Shown here: positions 1 to 8,223 of the stretch, one piece after another
How positions within the stretch are numbered: the first letter of the stretch is position 1
Layout of the letters: each line of letters starts with the position of its first letter
Assembly: GCF_002858935.1 (NCBI RefSeq)
Contig: NZ_PJRT01000005.1
Coordinates: 372,001-436,000 of the forward strand
Direction: 5' to 3'
DNA: 64,000 nucleotides
Source: Pantoea endophytica
GTDB taxonomy: Bacteria; Pseudomonadota; Gammaproteobacteria; Enterobacterales; Enterobacteriaceae
Notes under the pieces: model-generated
Database searches by the model: none
Told to the model about the DNA's origin: nothing
What the model saw: the letters and a program-made list of their open reading frames with translations, nothing else
Program-made: the position numbers and the translations under genes

Positions 1-154
1 CAAACCAACCGTCGCCTGCGTCGAGCATGGCGGTGTCGTTATCGGCAAGTCTTAAGGTGATGTGCTGCTGCCCTGGTGCCCAAACACGAAAACGGACGCT
101 GTCATCAGCAAGAATCTCAGCGCCCCAGGATTTTTCAAATGATCTGAATTCCAT
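1..154 (-). CDS. treZ: Malto-oligosyltrehalose trehalohydrolase, N-terminal part (runs off left edge)
   Basis: Only the first 51 codons lie in the window; the rest continues past position 1. The reverse strand from the ATG at 154 reads through residues resembling KSWGAEILADDSVRFRVWAP, the typical opening of the carbohydrate-binding domain that precedes the GH13 barrel in TreZ. A GAGG ribosome binding site lies about 8 bases upstream. TreZ releases trehalose from maltooligosyl-trehalose made by TreY, in the cytoplasmic TreYZ route from glycogen-type glucans. An osmoprotectant role would fit the ProP-type transporter next to it, but that is inference. The family call rests on only 51 residues; other GH13 enzymes with an E-set domain (GlgB, GlgX) open less similarly. 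Confidence 0.72.
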   Translation of the reverse strand, partial: MEFRSFEKSWGAEILADDSVRFRVWAPGQQHITLRLADNDTAMLDAGDGWF

Positions 155-360
155 TCAATTGCCTCGTTTAGCCCACGCAGGGGCAATGGACGACATCAAG
201 CGATTCGCTACTGGCTGAAAACGATAAATAATTTGGGATGAAAGTTAGGTCGGACAACAAATCATAGTCGATATTTTGGCGTTTTCTGGCGCGCGCGAGA
301 GGATTTCAGGTGGGTTTAAGAAATTATCGAATTAGCGGGGGATTTTTACGCTTCGGTTAG

Positions 361-705
361 ATGAGGTCGCCATGAATGGCGTAATGCTGCTCAGTTAAGC
401 GCCGAGCGACTTTCGTTCGCCCTATGCTGAGGCAGTTGCAGTATCTTCGTGCGGCGACCGAGCAGAGGACGCCTGGCCGCGCCCTCTGCACTCCCGGGCC
501 TTGCGCCAGCCCAACCCGCCGCTGCGCGGTGCCTTCACTCATTCACGATTCCTGACGGACCGGCGGCGATTCGCTCCTGCTCAGCGCCACCTCTCGCCGC
601 ATCCCTGCGGCTCGCCCTGGAATCCCTCATTCGTTCAGCGGATTGGGATGTCGCCTCAACATCCGCGCTGCAGCAGTCGTGCGTATTCTTAACTCAAAAT
701 CGCTT
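361..705. repeat. Mosaic intergenic repeat, copy 1, in a 594-bp gene-free stretch
   Basis: The stretch 155-748 has no credible gene. From 365 it opens with GGTCGCCATGAATGGCG, then GTAATGCTGCTCAGTTAAGC. On the reverse strand it also carries a small stem around GCAGGGATGC (about 602-618). The same end sequence, in slightly changed form, bounds the element at 28311-28669, and that copy carries its own GCAGGGATGC hairpin. The right boundary here is vague and lacks the matching terminal repeat. ORFs seen inside are short, have no ribosome binding site, and have the arginine, proline and serine bias of shadow frames. Confidence 0.5.
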
Positions 706-748
706 TAAATCCCGCAGGACTGCGGCCCTTGTTAATGCCGACTCGAAA

Positions 749-2188
749 CTACGCCGGTTTATGCTTAACCTTACGTTTACGCAATTTATCGATCAAACGA
801 TGCGCTTCCGCTTCTGTTGCCACCGCAGGCGATGAACCTTTCAGCGGTTTGCGGGCCGTTTCACTCAAGGTTAAAACCGTCAGCAAACCAATAATCCCGG
901 CACCGATCATGTAATACGCCGGCATCAGATTATTGTGCGTGGTATCCACCAGCCATGCGGTAATCAGCGGCGTGGTGCCACCAAATAGCGAAACCGATAA
1001 GTTAAAACCAATTGCCAGTGCGCTATAACGAATATCGGTGACAAATAGCGCCGGTAACGTTGCCGGCATGGTGCCGCTGAAACAAGTATGCAATAAGCCC
1101 AGAATCGCCAGTCCGGCAAACACCAGTAGCATATTGCCGGAACCAATCAACATGTAGCTCGGAATCGCCAGCACGATTAAGCCTAACGCGCCTAAACCAA
1201 TCACCGGACGGCGACCAATGCGGTCGGTGAGATATCCCCACATTAACGTCAGCGGCATCATGATAAACATAATCACCATCACCAACATCAGGCCGGATAA
1301 TTCACTCATTCCCAGCACGCCGGTTAAATAGCTCGGCATATAGGCGGTCAGCATATAATTGGAGACGTTGAACAACAGTACCAGACCAATACATTTCAGC
1401 AGCGGTTTACGTTGATCGCGCAGCATCTGCCACACGCTCAGGCGCGGCTTGTTGTGCTCCATCTCTTCGCGCTTATCCATGTGATCTTTAAACGCGGGCG
1501 TCTCTTCCAGCTTTAAGCGGATATACAAACCGAACAGACCCAACGGCGCGGCGAGGAAGAACGGCACACGCCAGCCCCAATCCATCATGGTTTGATGCGG
1601 TAAGAAAGCGATCATTGCTGTCACCAGGCTGGCGCCCAGCAGATAGCCACCCAGCGTACCGAACTCAAGGAAGCTACCCATAAAGCCGCGACGTTTGTCG
1701 GTGGAGTATTCCGCGATAAAGGTCGCGGCACCGCCATATTCACCGCCGGTGGAGAACCCTTGCAGCAAGCGCGCCAGCAGCAGCAGAATCGGCGCAGCGA
1801 TACCAATGCTGGCATAGCTCGGAATCAGACCGATACAGAACGTACCGATCGACATCATGATCATGGTCAACGCCAGCACCTTCTGACGTCCAATGCGGTC
1901 GCCGAGTGGGCCAAACACCATGCCGCCAATCGGACGCACCAAAAACGCCGCGGCGAAGGTACCGAACGAAGCGATCAGCTGCGCGGCAGCGCTGGCATCG
2001 GCGAAGAAGACCTGGCCAATGATCACGGCGAGATAGCTGTAAACGCCGAAGTCAAACCACTCCATCGCATTACCCAATGCGGCGGCACCGACCGCGCGTT
2101 TCAGCAATTTGTTGTCGATAACGGTGATGTCATCAACGGTTAAGCCACTGGCTGTGGCTGAGTGTGTTGTATCCGTTCCTGTGCTCAT
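749..2188 (-). CDS. proP: ProP-type MFS osmolyte/proton symporter
   Basis: A 479-residue MFS transporter of the metabolite:H+ symporter group, very like E. coli ProP. Visible signatures are GNAMEWFDFGVY near residues 39-50, GDRIGRQ at 96-102 in the loop between helices 2 and 3, QGFSTGGEYGGA near 143-154, and the late segment around ALAIGFNLSVSLFGG. ProP imports proline, betaine and related osmoprotectants across the inner membrane. The protein ends shortly after the last helix in a basic tail (RLIDKLRKRKVKHK) and lacks the long C-terminal coiled coil of E. coli ProP that tunes osmosensing. Start: ATG at 2188 behind GGGGAA. It stands alone between repeats. The substrate could instead be another compatible solute or an organic acid. 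Confidence 0.8.
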   Translation of the reverse strand: MSTGTDTTHSATASGLTVDDITVIDNKLLKRAVGAAALGNAMEWFDFGVYSYLAVIIGQVFFADASAAAQLIASFGTFAAAFLVRPIGGMVFGPLGDRIGRQKVLALTMIMMSIGTFCIGLIPSYASIGIAAPILLLLARLLQGFSTGGEYGGAATFIAEYSTDKRRGFMGSFLEFGTLGGYLLGASLVTAMIAFLPHQTMMDWGWRVPFFLAAPLGLFGLYIRLKLEETPAFKDHMDKREEMEHNKPRLSVWQMLRDQRKPLLKCIGLVLLFNVSNYMLTAYMPSYLTGVLGMSELSGLMLVMVIMFIMMPLTLMWGYLTDRIGRRPVIGLGALGLIVLAIPSYMLIGSGNMLLVFAGLAILGLLHTCFSGTMPATLPALFVTDIRYSALAIGFNLSVSLFGGTTPLITAWLVDTTHNNLMPAYYMIGAGIIGLLTVLTLSETARKPLKGSSPAVATEAEAHRLIDKLRKRKVKHKPA

Positions 2189-2354
2189 AAATTCCCCAGT
2201 TGAGAAAATGGCGCGATCTTATAGCTTTCGCAGCCGTAATTTCATAAATGGAAAAGAAAGCTATAAGAGGCAGAAGAAGCGCAAACCCTAGTAAAGATTT
2301 TAACATCTCGCAAGTTGGCAGGATAAAACACGGGTAGATAGCATGCTTGAGGGA

Positions 2355-2374
2355 GGTCGCCATGGATGGCGACC
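2355..2374. repeat. GGTCGCCA palindrome
   Basis: A perfect 20-bp palindrome, GGTCGCCATGGATGGCGACC, in the gap between the proP start and the end of the PanE-family gene. It belongs to a family of near-identical palindromes between genes across the window (see findings). Confidence 0.85.
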
Positions 2375-2388
2375 GTGAATGTAGATTA

Positions 2389-3279
2389 TCAGCCTGGCCC
2401 CTCACTACCGGCCGCCAGCAGCGGCACAATCACATCGCTGATTGGCGTAGGAATGCCGCGCGCCCGGCCATAACGCTGCACGACGCCGTTGCGGATATCC
2501 CACTCCAGCGGACGGTCGGCCTGGCGGTCGGCAAGGATCGAGGTGCCTAAATCAGTCGGTGCGCGGTGGAAGCGTTCTACAATCTCCTGCGGCACCTCAT
2601 CCTTTAACGCGGCACCTTCAGCGCGTGCTACCGTCAGGCACTCCTGCAAATAGGCCAGCGCCAGCGCGCTGATGTCGTCGCGCTGGAACATGCCCGCACG
2701 ACGATTCGACAGCACCATCAAACCGGCAACCGCGTTTTGCAGCAGTTTGCGCCAGGCGATGGTCAGGAAATCGGCGGAGAGATCGACCGCGCAGCGCGTG
2801 TCGCGCAGTGCCGCAACCACCAACTCAGCGTGCGGCGTTTCTGGCAGCGTCAGGCGCGGCTTTTCTCGCAGCCACACCGAGGCGTCTGGTTCGCGCTGGG
2901 CCGGGAACCACACCACCGATGGCAGCACGGTCGCGCCATTGACATAGGGCGCGAGTTGGCTTTTCTGCTCCACGCCATTCTGCAGCGCGCACACCACGGT
3001 ATTTTCATCACACAGCGCCGCCAGCCAGGGCGCGGTATCCTCAACCTGGGTGGTTTTCACCGCCACAAACACCAGATCGAACGGTTGCGCGATCTCGGCG
3101 GGATTGGTGAGCACCGGGCCGGGAACAATAATTTTGCCGCTGTCGTGACGCAACTCCAGCTGCGGATGTGCGGTACGCCCGCAAATCGTGGGCGTGCGTC
3201 CAGCTTCATGCAGCGCCGCTGCGATGGTGGTGCCAATCGCGCCCGGTCCAATAAGGGCGATGGTGGGATTCTCAGACAT
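2389..3279 (-). CDS. PanE/ApbA-family ketopantoate reductase-like protein
   Basis: A 296-residue protein with an N-terminal Rossmann motif GPGAIG at residues 11-16 and the two-domain plan of 2-dehydropantoate 2-reductases. The C-terminal helical domain shows WRKLLQNAV, matching the catalytic-lysine region, and EWDIRNGVV, matching the acid/asparagine region of PanE. Known members reduce ketopantoate to pantoate with NADPH in pantothenate synthesis, but paralogues reduce other 2-oxo acids, and enterobacteria usually have panE elsewhere, so the exact substrate is open. The start at 3279 is chosen because AGGAG lies 12 bases upstream; a longer frame to 3330 exists without such support. The gene appears monocistronic, flanked by repeats. 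Confidence 0.78.
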   Translation of the reverse strand: MSENPTIALIGPGAIGTTIAAALHEAGRTPTICGRTAHPQLELRHDSGKIIVPGPVLTNPAEIAQPFDLVFVAVKTTQVEDTAPWLAALCDENTVVCALQNGVEQKSQLAPYVNGATVLPSVVWFPAQREPDASVWLREKPRLTLPETPHAELVVAALRDTRCAVDLSADFLTIAWRKLLQNAVAGLMVLSNRRAGMFQRDDISALALAYLQECLTVARAEGAALKDEVPQEIVERFHRAPTDLGTSILADRQADRPLEWDIRNGVVQRYGRARGIPTPISDVIVPLLAAGSEGPG

Positions 3280-3317
3280 CTTATTAAGCTCCTGATTATC
3301 AAAATGCTTGCAGGGAT

Positions 3318-3359
3318 CGTAGCGGCGCAATTCATTGCGCGATAAATCGCGCCGCTACG
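3318..3359. repeat. GTAGCGGCGC inverted repeat (BIME-like)
   Basis: CGTAGCGGCGCAATTCATTG runs into CGCGATAAATCGCGCCGCTACG, giving a long imperfect hairpin with internal palindromes. Related units occur near 36258, 58396, 61958 and 63106, all between genes, as expected of REP/BIME-type elements. Confidence 0.8.
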
Positions 3360-3421
3360 GGATAGGCTTTGATTGGAAAGCGTACGATGACCTTAAATGT
3401 TTAGCAGCGAAGAATAGCCGT

Positions 3422-4186
3422 TTACAGCACAGTTATGTGCTTTTTCCGCAGCAGTTGGCACATTTCGTTATCGGGTTGAGCATCAACGATCAAGGTGCTG
3501 GCCAGTGATAATTCGCCGATGGCAAACGCCGAAGCGGAATTCAGCTTCTCATTCGACACCATCACCACCGTTTCCGCCGCGCGTGCGGAAAGCGCACGTT
3601 TCACCCCGGCCTCTTCGTAGTTGCCAGTGGTTAATCCCGCCGTTTTGTGCACGCCGGTCACGCCCATGAAGAACAGATCGGCATTAATCCGCGCAATGCC
3701 TTCCAGCACCGCCGCACCCATCGCCACCACCGAATGGCGATAGAGCAGGCCGCCAATCATGATCACGTCAACCTGTGGATAATCCACCAGCGCCACGGCA
3801 ATGCTTGGGCTGTGCGTCACCACGGTAAATGCCAGATCCGGCGGCAGCAATTTCACCATCTCGGCGGTAGTGGTGCCGCCATCGATAATCACTACCTGGC
3901 CTGGCTGGATTAGCTGGACCGCTTTCTGCGCGATAAGGCGTTTAGAGCTAATCTGCACGCTTTTGCGTGTTTCAAACGGTGCGATAGCGGCAGAAACCGG
4001 CAGCGCACCGCCGTGTACACGTTGCAATAATCCTTCGGCGGCTAGCTCACGCAAATCGCGGCGAATTGAGTCCTCTGACACCGCAAAGCGCTGGCTAAGC
4101 TCGCTCGACATCACCTGTTTTTCTTCGCTCAGAATGGCGAGGATGTACTGTTTACGTTGGCTGGAGAGCATTATTTTCTCATTCAT
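3422..4186 (-). CDS. DeoR-family transcriptional regulator
   Basis: About 254 residues. The N-terminal DeoR winged helix is clear (RKQYILAILSEEKQV, then SEDSIRRDLRELAAEGLLQRVHGG), followed by the sensor domain typical of regulators that bind phosphorylated sugars or nucleosides (VIIDGGTTTAEM, VMIGGLLYRHS, MGVTGVHKTAGLTTGNYEE). It lies divergent to the small DUF4406-like gene, and an 11-bp inverted repeat sits between the two starts, so it probably controls itself and that neighbour. Start choice is uncertain: ATG at 4186 or 4171; neither has a strong ribosome binding site. The ligand is unknown. Confidence 0.85.
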   Translation of the reverse strand: MNEKIMLSSQRKQYILAILSEEKQVMSSELSQRFAVSEDSIRRDLRELAAEGLLQRVHGGALPVSAAIAPFETRKSVQISSKRLIAQKAVQLIQPGQVVIIDGGTTTAEMVKLLPPDLAFTVVTHSPSIAVALVDYPQVDVIMIGGLLYRHSVVAMGAAVLEGIARINADLFFMGVTGVHKTAGLTTGNYEEAGVKRALSARAAETVVMVSNEKLNSASAFAIGELSLASTLIVDAQPDNEMCQLLRKKHITVL

Positions 4187-4199
4187 GTTTTTGCTTGTA

Positions 4200-4260
4200 T
4201 TTGCACGATTATGCATGTTAGCGTAGATTTTGTCACCTATCGCCGGGCAAATCGTGCAAA
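4200..4260. promoter_or_regulatory. Candidate DeoR operator pair
   Basis: TTTGCACGATT at 4200-4210 and its exact reverse complement AATCGTGCAAA at 4250-4260 stand 50 bp apart (start to start) in the divergent intergenic region. Two inverted half-sites between a regulator and its neighbour suggest an operator; binding is inferred. Confidence 0.55.
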
Positions 4261-4300
4261 AAAACGCTTGCCCACACCATCAAATTTTTGGAGAAACGCA

Positions 4301-4660
4301 ATGTTGATTCTTATAGCAGGGCCCGTACGCAGCGGCACCAACGGCAATCAAGTGTTAATTCATGAAAACATTAAGAAATTAGACCAGATTGCCCTGCAGG
4401 TCTACCAGCGCGGACATACGCCGGTGATCGGTGAGTGGCTGGCGTTGCCGCTGGCGAGCGCCGCCGGTTCGCAGACAATTGGCGATGAAATCAGTGAATC
4501 TTTTCTCTATCCGGTGGCGCATCGTTTGATTCACTGTTGCGATGCTATTTTACGCATTCCGGGCGCGTCGCAGGGGGCTGATAACGATGTGCGGATTGGC
4601 AAGGAGCGGGGGATGGCGATCTTTACTCAACTGGATGAGATTCCGGTGATTGAGGGTTAG
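4301..4660 (+). CDS. Small DUF4406-like protein (nucleoside deoxyribosyltransferase-like fold)
   Basis: A 119-residue protein beginning MLILIAGPVRSGTNGN. The opening beta strand followed by AGPxR resembles DUF4406 and nucleoside 2-deoxyribosyltransferase-like proteins, where this loop binds a nucleotide or nucleoside. No other domain is visible. The start at 4301 is chosen because GGAGAAACGCA lies directly upstream; a longer open frame from 4157 would cross the putative operator. Pairing with a divergent DeoR regulator would fit a nucleoside or sugar-phosphate signal, but no reaction can be assigned. A GGTCGCCA palindrome follows 9 bases after the stop. Confidence 0.68.
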   Translation: MLILIAGPVRSGTNGNQVLIHENIKKLDQIALQVYQRGHTPVIGEWLALPLASAAGSQTIGDEISESFLYPVAHRLIHCCDAILRIPGASQGADNDVRIGKERGMAIFTQLDEIPVIEG

Positions 4661-4669
4661 ATTAAGCGT

Positions 4670-4689
4670 GGTCGCCATGAATGGCGACC
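4670..4689. repeat. GGTCGCCA palindrome
   Basis: GGTCGCCATGAATGGCGACC lies in the convergent gap between the DUF4406-like gene and the SDR gene, a place where it could act as a bidirectional stop of transcription. Confidence 0.85.
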
Positions 4690-4707
4690 CGATAAAAATA
4701 TCATTTA

Positions 4708-5487
4708 TTACTCGTGATAAATCTGGCTGCGTCCGCCATCAACCAGGATATCGGTGGCATTGATGAAGCGCGCTTCGTCCGAGGCGAGAAACAGCGCGGT
4801 ATATGCCACTTCCTGCGGTTCACCAATACGTTTGCACGGTAGCAAAGCGGCCTGCCGTTCACGCTCGGCTTGCGGATCGGGACAGCTTGCCAGCCAGGCT
4901 TCAGCGGCGGGCGTCATGATCAAACCCGGAGAAATGCTATTAATGCGAATGCCCTGACTGGCGTACTCCACGCCCAGCGAACGCGTCAGGCCAATCAAAC
5001 CGTGCTTGGCAACCGGATAGGGAAACGCGCCGGGAATGATTTTGTGCCCGTGTACCGACGCGACGTTAACGATATTGCCGTACTGGCGCGCCAGCATGCC
5101 CGGCAGCACGCTGCGGATCAGGTTGAAGGGTCCTTTCAGATTGACCTCCATACAGCGCTGCCAGTCGTCATCTTCCAGTGCCAGCGGATCGCGAAACACA
5201 TTCACGCCCGCGCAGTTGATCAGAATATCAATCGGGCCCAGCGCTTGCTGCGCTTCGCTCACCGCCCGCTGCACCTCCTCGGGTTGCGTGACATCTGCGC
5301 TATAGGCAATACAGTGTTGACCACTTTGCTGCTGCAACTCTGCCGCCAGCGCTTCGGTGGTTTCACCGTCAAGATCGAACAGCGCCACGCGAGCACCTTG
5401 TTGCGCAAACATTGTAGCGATTGCGCTGCCTATGCCGCTGCCAGCACCGGTGATAATCGCGGTTTTATTAGCTAAGCGTGATGACAT
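4708..5487 (-). CDS. SDR-family NAD(P)-dependent oxidoreductase
   Basis: A classical 259-residue short-chain dehydrogenase. TGAGSGIG at 13-20 binds the dinucleotide; an acidic residue after the second strand (FDLD, D38) suggests NAD rather than NADP. NCAG near 91-94 is the structural motif, and S144, Y157 and K161 (YPVAK) form the catalytic set. It is the last gene of a leftward operon with the M24-like protein, the GMC oxidoreductase and the MFS permease; the gap to the upstream gene is only about 10 bases, and AAGGAGG precedes the ATG. It probably oxidises an alcohol or sugar-derived hydroxyl in the same pathway; substrate unknown. Confidence 0.85.
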   Translation of the reverse strand: MSSRLANKTAIITGAGSGIGSAIATMFAQQGARVALFDLDGETTEALAAELQQQSGQHCIAYSADVTQPEEVQRAVSEAQQALGPIDILINCAGVNVFRDPLALEDDDWQRCMEVNLKGPFNLIRSVLPGMLARQYGNIVNVASVHGHKIIPGAFPYPVAKHGLIGLTRSLGVEYASQGIRINSISPGLIMTPAAEAWLASCPDPQAERERQAALLPCKRIGEPQEVAYTALFLASDEARFINATDILVDGGRSQIYHE

Positions 5488-5497
5488 AATCGCCTCC

Positions 5498-6577
5498 TTA
5501 TGAAGATGCCGGTAATGCCAGCCAGTCTGGGAAGTACAACGTGCGCTCGCCGCGCTGCACAGTAATCATTGGCCATTCGCCACTGCGCGTTAAGGCTTCG
5601 CAGCCCTCAGCGGTAAGTAAAAAGGTATCTTCGCTTTTTACGCCGCTGAGCGTGGGATTCCACGCCACGGCAATATCAGGCTGAATATCGCCGCGCGTAT
5701 CTGGTGTTAGGATCACGTCGCGGCAACCATAACCCGCCGGGCCGCCCTGATGATGATTGCGCCACGCATCGCCATGTCCGTGCCGCTGATAGGCATCTTT
5801 AATTGCCTGAAATAGCGTTGACCAGCTTTGGCCCGGCTGCGTTGCACAGAGAATATCGGCGTGGATCTGGCACAACGAGTTGAGGTGCTGGCGTAATGCG
5901 GGTTCAGGTTGGCCGATATGCACTAACCGCGTCAGGCTCACGTGCAGCCCGTGGCGCTCGGCGCCGAGCGTGATCAGCATGTGTTGCTGCAGCTTTTTCT
6001 GCGTGGGCACCGGATGTTTGAACGCGCTAATACGCTCATCGGCCGCTACTAAGGTGCACATCGGACGAATACCGCGTGCCAGACAGGCTGCGACAAGCTC
6101 GGCCTCCACTTGCCATTCCGTTACGCCTGCTTTTAACTGGTGCGCCACGCCTTCGACAATCTGCGCGGCTTCGCGCCCCAACGCTTTGAATCGCTGTTGC
6201 TCATTGCTGTTCAGGCCCTGTCGCAGCGCCACCATCGCTTGTTGAATATCAGACATGCCGTTTTGCGGCGTATCGCTGCCGAATTTGCCCTCAGGCAACA
6301 GGGTATTTAACGATTGAAACCACGGGTAACTCAGCGTTTCACAGGCAAACGGCAGCGATTCTTCGGCGAGGATACGCGGCATCTCATTTTCAGGGGCGAG
6401 CAGCAGAACCTTGTCCTGCATGATGAGCAAGCTGGCCACGCCGACTTCAGCGCGTTCCACCACGTAAAAACTGGCACCTTCGGTCAGCCAGGCGATGTTA
6501 TCGCGCCGGGTAAGCAGCACACCATCGAGTTGCCAGGAGGCGAGTGCACGCTGCAGGCGGGATAATTTTTCACTCAT
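5498..6577 (-). CDS. M24-fold (pita-bread) hydrolase lacking most metal ligands
   Basis: A 359-residue protein with the creatinase/aminopeptidase P arrangement: an N-terminal creatinase-like domain (ALASWQLDGVLLTRRDNIAW), then a C-terminal M24 domain. The five metal ligands of M24 peptidases (two Asp, His, two Glu) are largely replaced. The first Asp motif reads ITLGAE, the second VSLTR, and the first Glu motif AWNPTLSG; only the last Glu (GVKSEDTF) is kept, and the His region reads HHQGGPAGYG. This resembles creatinase, which uses the fold without metal, so a non-peptidase amidinohydrolase-type or other function is likely. It starts at 6577 behind AGGAG and overlaps the end of the GMC gene by 8 bases, so the two are probably translationally coupled. 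Confidence 0.75.
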   Translation of the reverse strand: MSEKLSRLQRALASWQLDGVLLTRRDNIAWLTEGASFYVVERAEVGVASLLIMQDKVLLLAPENEMPRILAEESLPFACETLSYPWFQSLNTLLPEGKFGSDTPQNGMSDIQQAMVALRQGLNSNEQQRFKALGREAAQIVEGVAHQLKAGVTEWQVEAELVAACLARGIRPMCTLVAADERISAFKHPVPTQKKLQQHMLITLGAERHGLHVSLTRLVHIGQPEPALRQHLNSLCQIHADILCATQPGQSWSTLFQAIKDAYQRHGHGDAWRNHHQGGPAGYGCRDVILTPDTRGDIQPDIAVAWNPTLSGVKSEDTFLLTAEGCEALTRSGEWPMITVQRGERTLYFPDWLALPASS

Positions 6578-8213
6578 AAGCGTGCTCCTTGCTCTCGCTC
6601 TGCTGCGTCTGCAATAGCAATTCAGCAGCACGATGGGCCACCGCCATCACAATGGCATTGGTGTTGCCGCTGATAATGTTGGGCATCATTGAGGCATCGA
6701 CCACGCGCAGGCGGTTAACGCCGCGCACGCGCAGGTCGTCGTGTAACACCGCCAGCGGATCGTTATCGTGGCCCATGCGGCAAGTGCCAACCGGGTGATA
6801 GCCGGTTTTCACCATGCGTTTGCAGTGTTCGGCAATCTTTTCATCTGACGTAATCTCTGCACCAGGGAAGATCTCTTGCTGCACCATCGCGCCGATGGGC
6901 GTCGCGGTGATGACCTTACGCGCAAAACGGAAACCGGCGATGGTGCGCGCCAAATCGTCGGGATGACCAAAGATTTGCGTATCGATAATCGGCAAGCTGC
7001 TGGCGCTGCTATCGCGCAGCGTGACCTCGCCGGTCGCTTTGGGGCGCAGCAGAAGCGAATTGACGGTAACGCCATGGCCGGGATCGGCGCCCATCACGTC
7101 GCGGTCGAGATATACCGTGGGCACACAAAACATCTGAATCGTTGGCGTGGCGCCGAAATCGAGCGGGTCAAAGAAGGCGCAGGTTTCCACGCCGGTGGTG
7201 GTGACCGGACCGGTTTTGAACAACATATATTGCAAGCCAGCTTTGACCATCGGCCAGCCACGATCCTGGCCGTAATAGCCAAAGGCACCGTTGGTGCTGG
7301 CCACCACCGGCACTTCATAGTGATCCTGCAAATTCTTGCCGACACCCGGCAAATGCTGACGCAGCGTGATGCCATGCTGTTTTAGCTGGGCTTGTGGACC
7401 GATGCCGGAGAGCATCAGCAGCTTCGGCGTTTGATAGGCACCGGCAGCCAGAATCACCTCTTTACGCGCGCAGGCACGTTGCGGATGGCCATCTTGTGTG
7501 TAGCGTACGCCGCTGGCATTTGCGCCCTCAAACAGGATCTCTTCTACCTGCGCGCCGGTGACGATGGTCAAGCGCGCGTCATGGCGCAGCGGCGTAATAA
7601 AGGCATCCACCACGCTGCAGCGCTGGCGCGTCTGACCGTTAATGGTGTGCTGCATAAAGCCTACGCCAAACGGATTGCCGGTATTGAAATCCGGCGTGTA
7701 AGGAATGCCCAATCCCTGCAGAGTTTTCACATAAGCGCGGCTCAGAGGGCTGAAGTGGCCGAGATGCGACACTTTCATTGGCCCGCCGACGCCGTGATGG
7801 GGCGCACCGAGATGATCGTTATCCTCGATGGCGGTAAAGTGCGGCAGCAGCGCATCCCACGACCAGTCGATGCCCTGATTGCCGAGCGCGCTGTTCCAGT
7901 CGGCGTAATCCTGGCGATGGCCGCGCATATACACCATCGCATTGACCGTCGACCCGCCGCCCAACACTTTCGCCTGTGGCACAATCACGCCGCGTCCGTT
8001 GAGCTGCGGCTGCGGCTCGGTCTGGTGCATGGTGAGGAATTTGTCGCTGGCGAGAAACTTCATGTAACCTGCGGGCATCTTTAGCACCGGGTGATACTCA
8101 TCGCGCCCGGCTTCCAGCAGCAGCACGCGCGCGTTGCCTTCCGTGACTAACCTGGCGGCGACGATACAACCGGCGCTGCCGCCTCCCACCACAATGTAAT
8201 CAAACTCTTTCAT
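6570..8213 (-). CDS. GMC-family FAD-dependent oxidoreductase (choline dehydrogenase-like)
   Basis: A 547-residue flavoenzyme. The N-terminal FAD motif is VVGGGSAGCIVAARL near residues 8-22, ending in LLLEAG. The first GMC signature is in the VLGGGSTVNAMVYMRGH region and the second is around AAGAYQTPKLLMLSGIGP. The catalytic His region is HPVGTCRMGHD, and the closing segment is VDASMMPNIISGNTNA. Such enzymes oxidise primary or secondary alcohols, passing electrons to a quinone or to oxygen. No signal peptide is seen, so it should act on the cytoplasmic side. It lies between the permease gene and the M24-like gene of the same operon. Choline itself is not implied: no betaine aldehyde dehydrogenase is nearby. 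Confidence 0.88.
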   Translation of the reverse strand: MKEFDYIVVGGGSAGCIVAARLVTEGNARVLLLEAGRDEYHPVLKMPAGYMKFLASDKFLTMHQTEPQPQLNGRGVIVPQAKVLGGGSTVNAMVYMRGHRQDYADWNSALGNQGIDWSWDALLPHFTAIEDNDHLGAPHHGVGGPMKVSHLGHFSPLSRAYVKTLQGLGIPYTPDFNTGNPFGVGFMQHTINGQTRQRCSVVDAFITPLRHDARLTIVTGAQVEEILFEGANASGVRYTQDGHPQRACARKEVILAAGAYQTPKLLMLSGIGPQAQLKQHGITLRQHLPGVGKNLQDHYEVPVVASTNGAFGYYGQDRGWPMVKAGLQYMLFKTGPVTTTGVETCAFFDPLDFGATPTIQMFCVPTVYLDRDVMGADPGHGVTVNSLLLRPKATGEVTLRDSSASSLPIIDTQIFGHPDDLARTIAGFRFARKVITATPIGAMVQQEIFPGAEITSDEKIAEHCKRMVKTGYHPVGTCRMGHDNDPLAVLHDDLRVRGVNRLRVVDASMMPNIISGNTNAIVMAVAHRAAELLLQTQQSESKEHAYE

Positions 8214-8223
8214 GGTTCTCTCT

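Noticed and set aside
449-835. Several ORFs of 60-128 codons in the left intergenic region
   Set aside because: No ribosome binding sites, arginine- and proline-rich shadow composition, and overlap with the mosaic repeat and the proP end.
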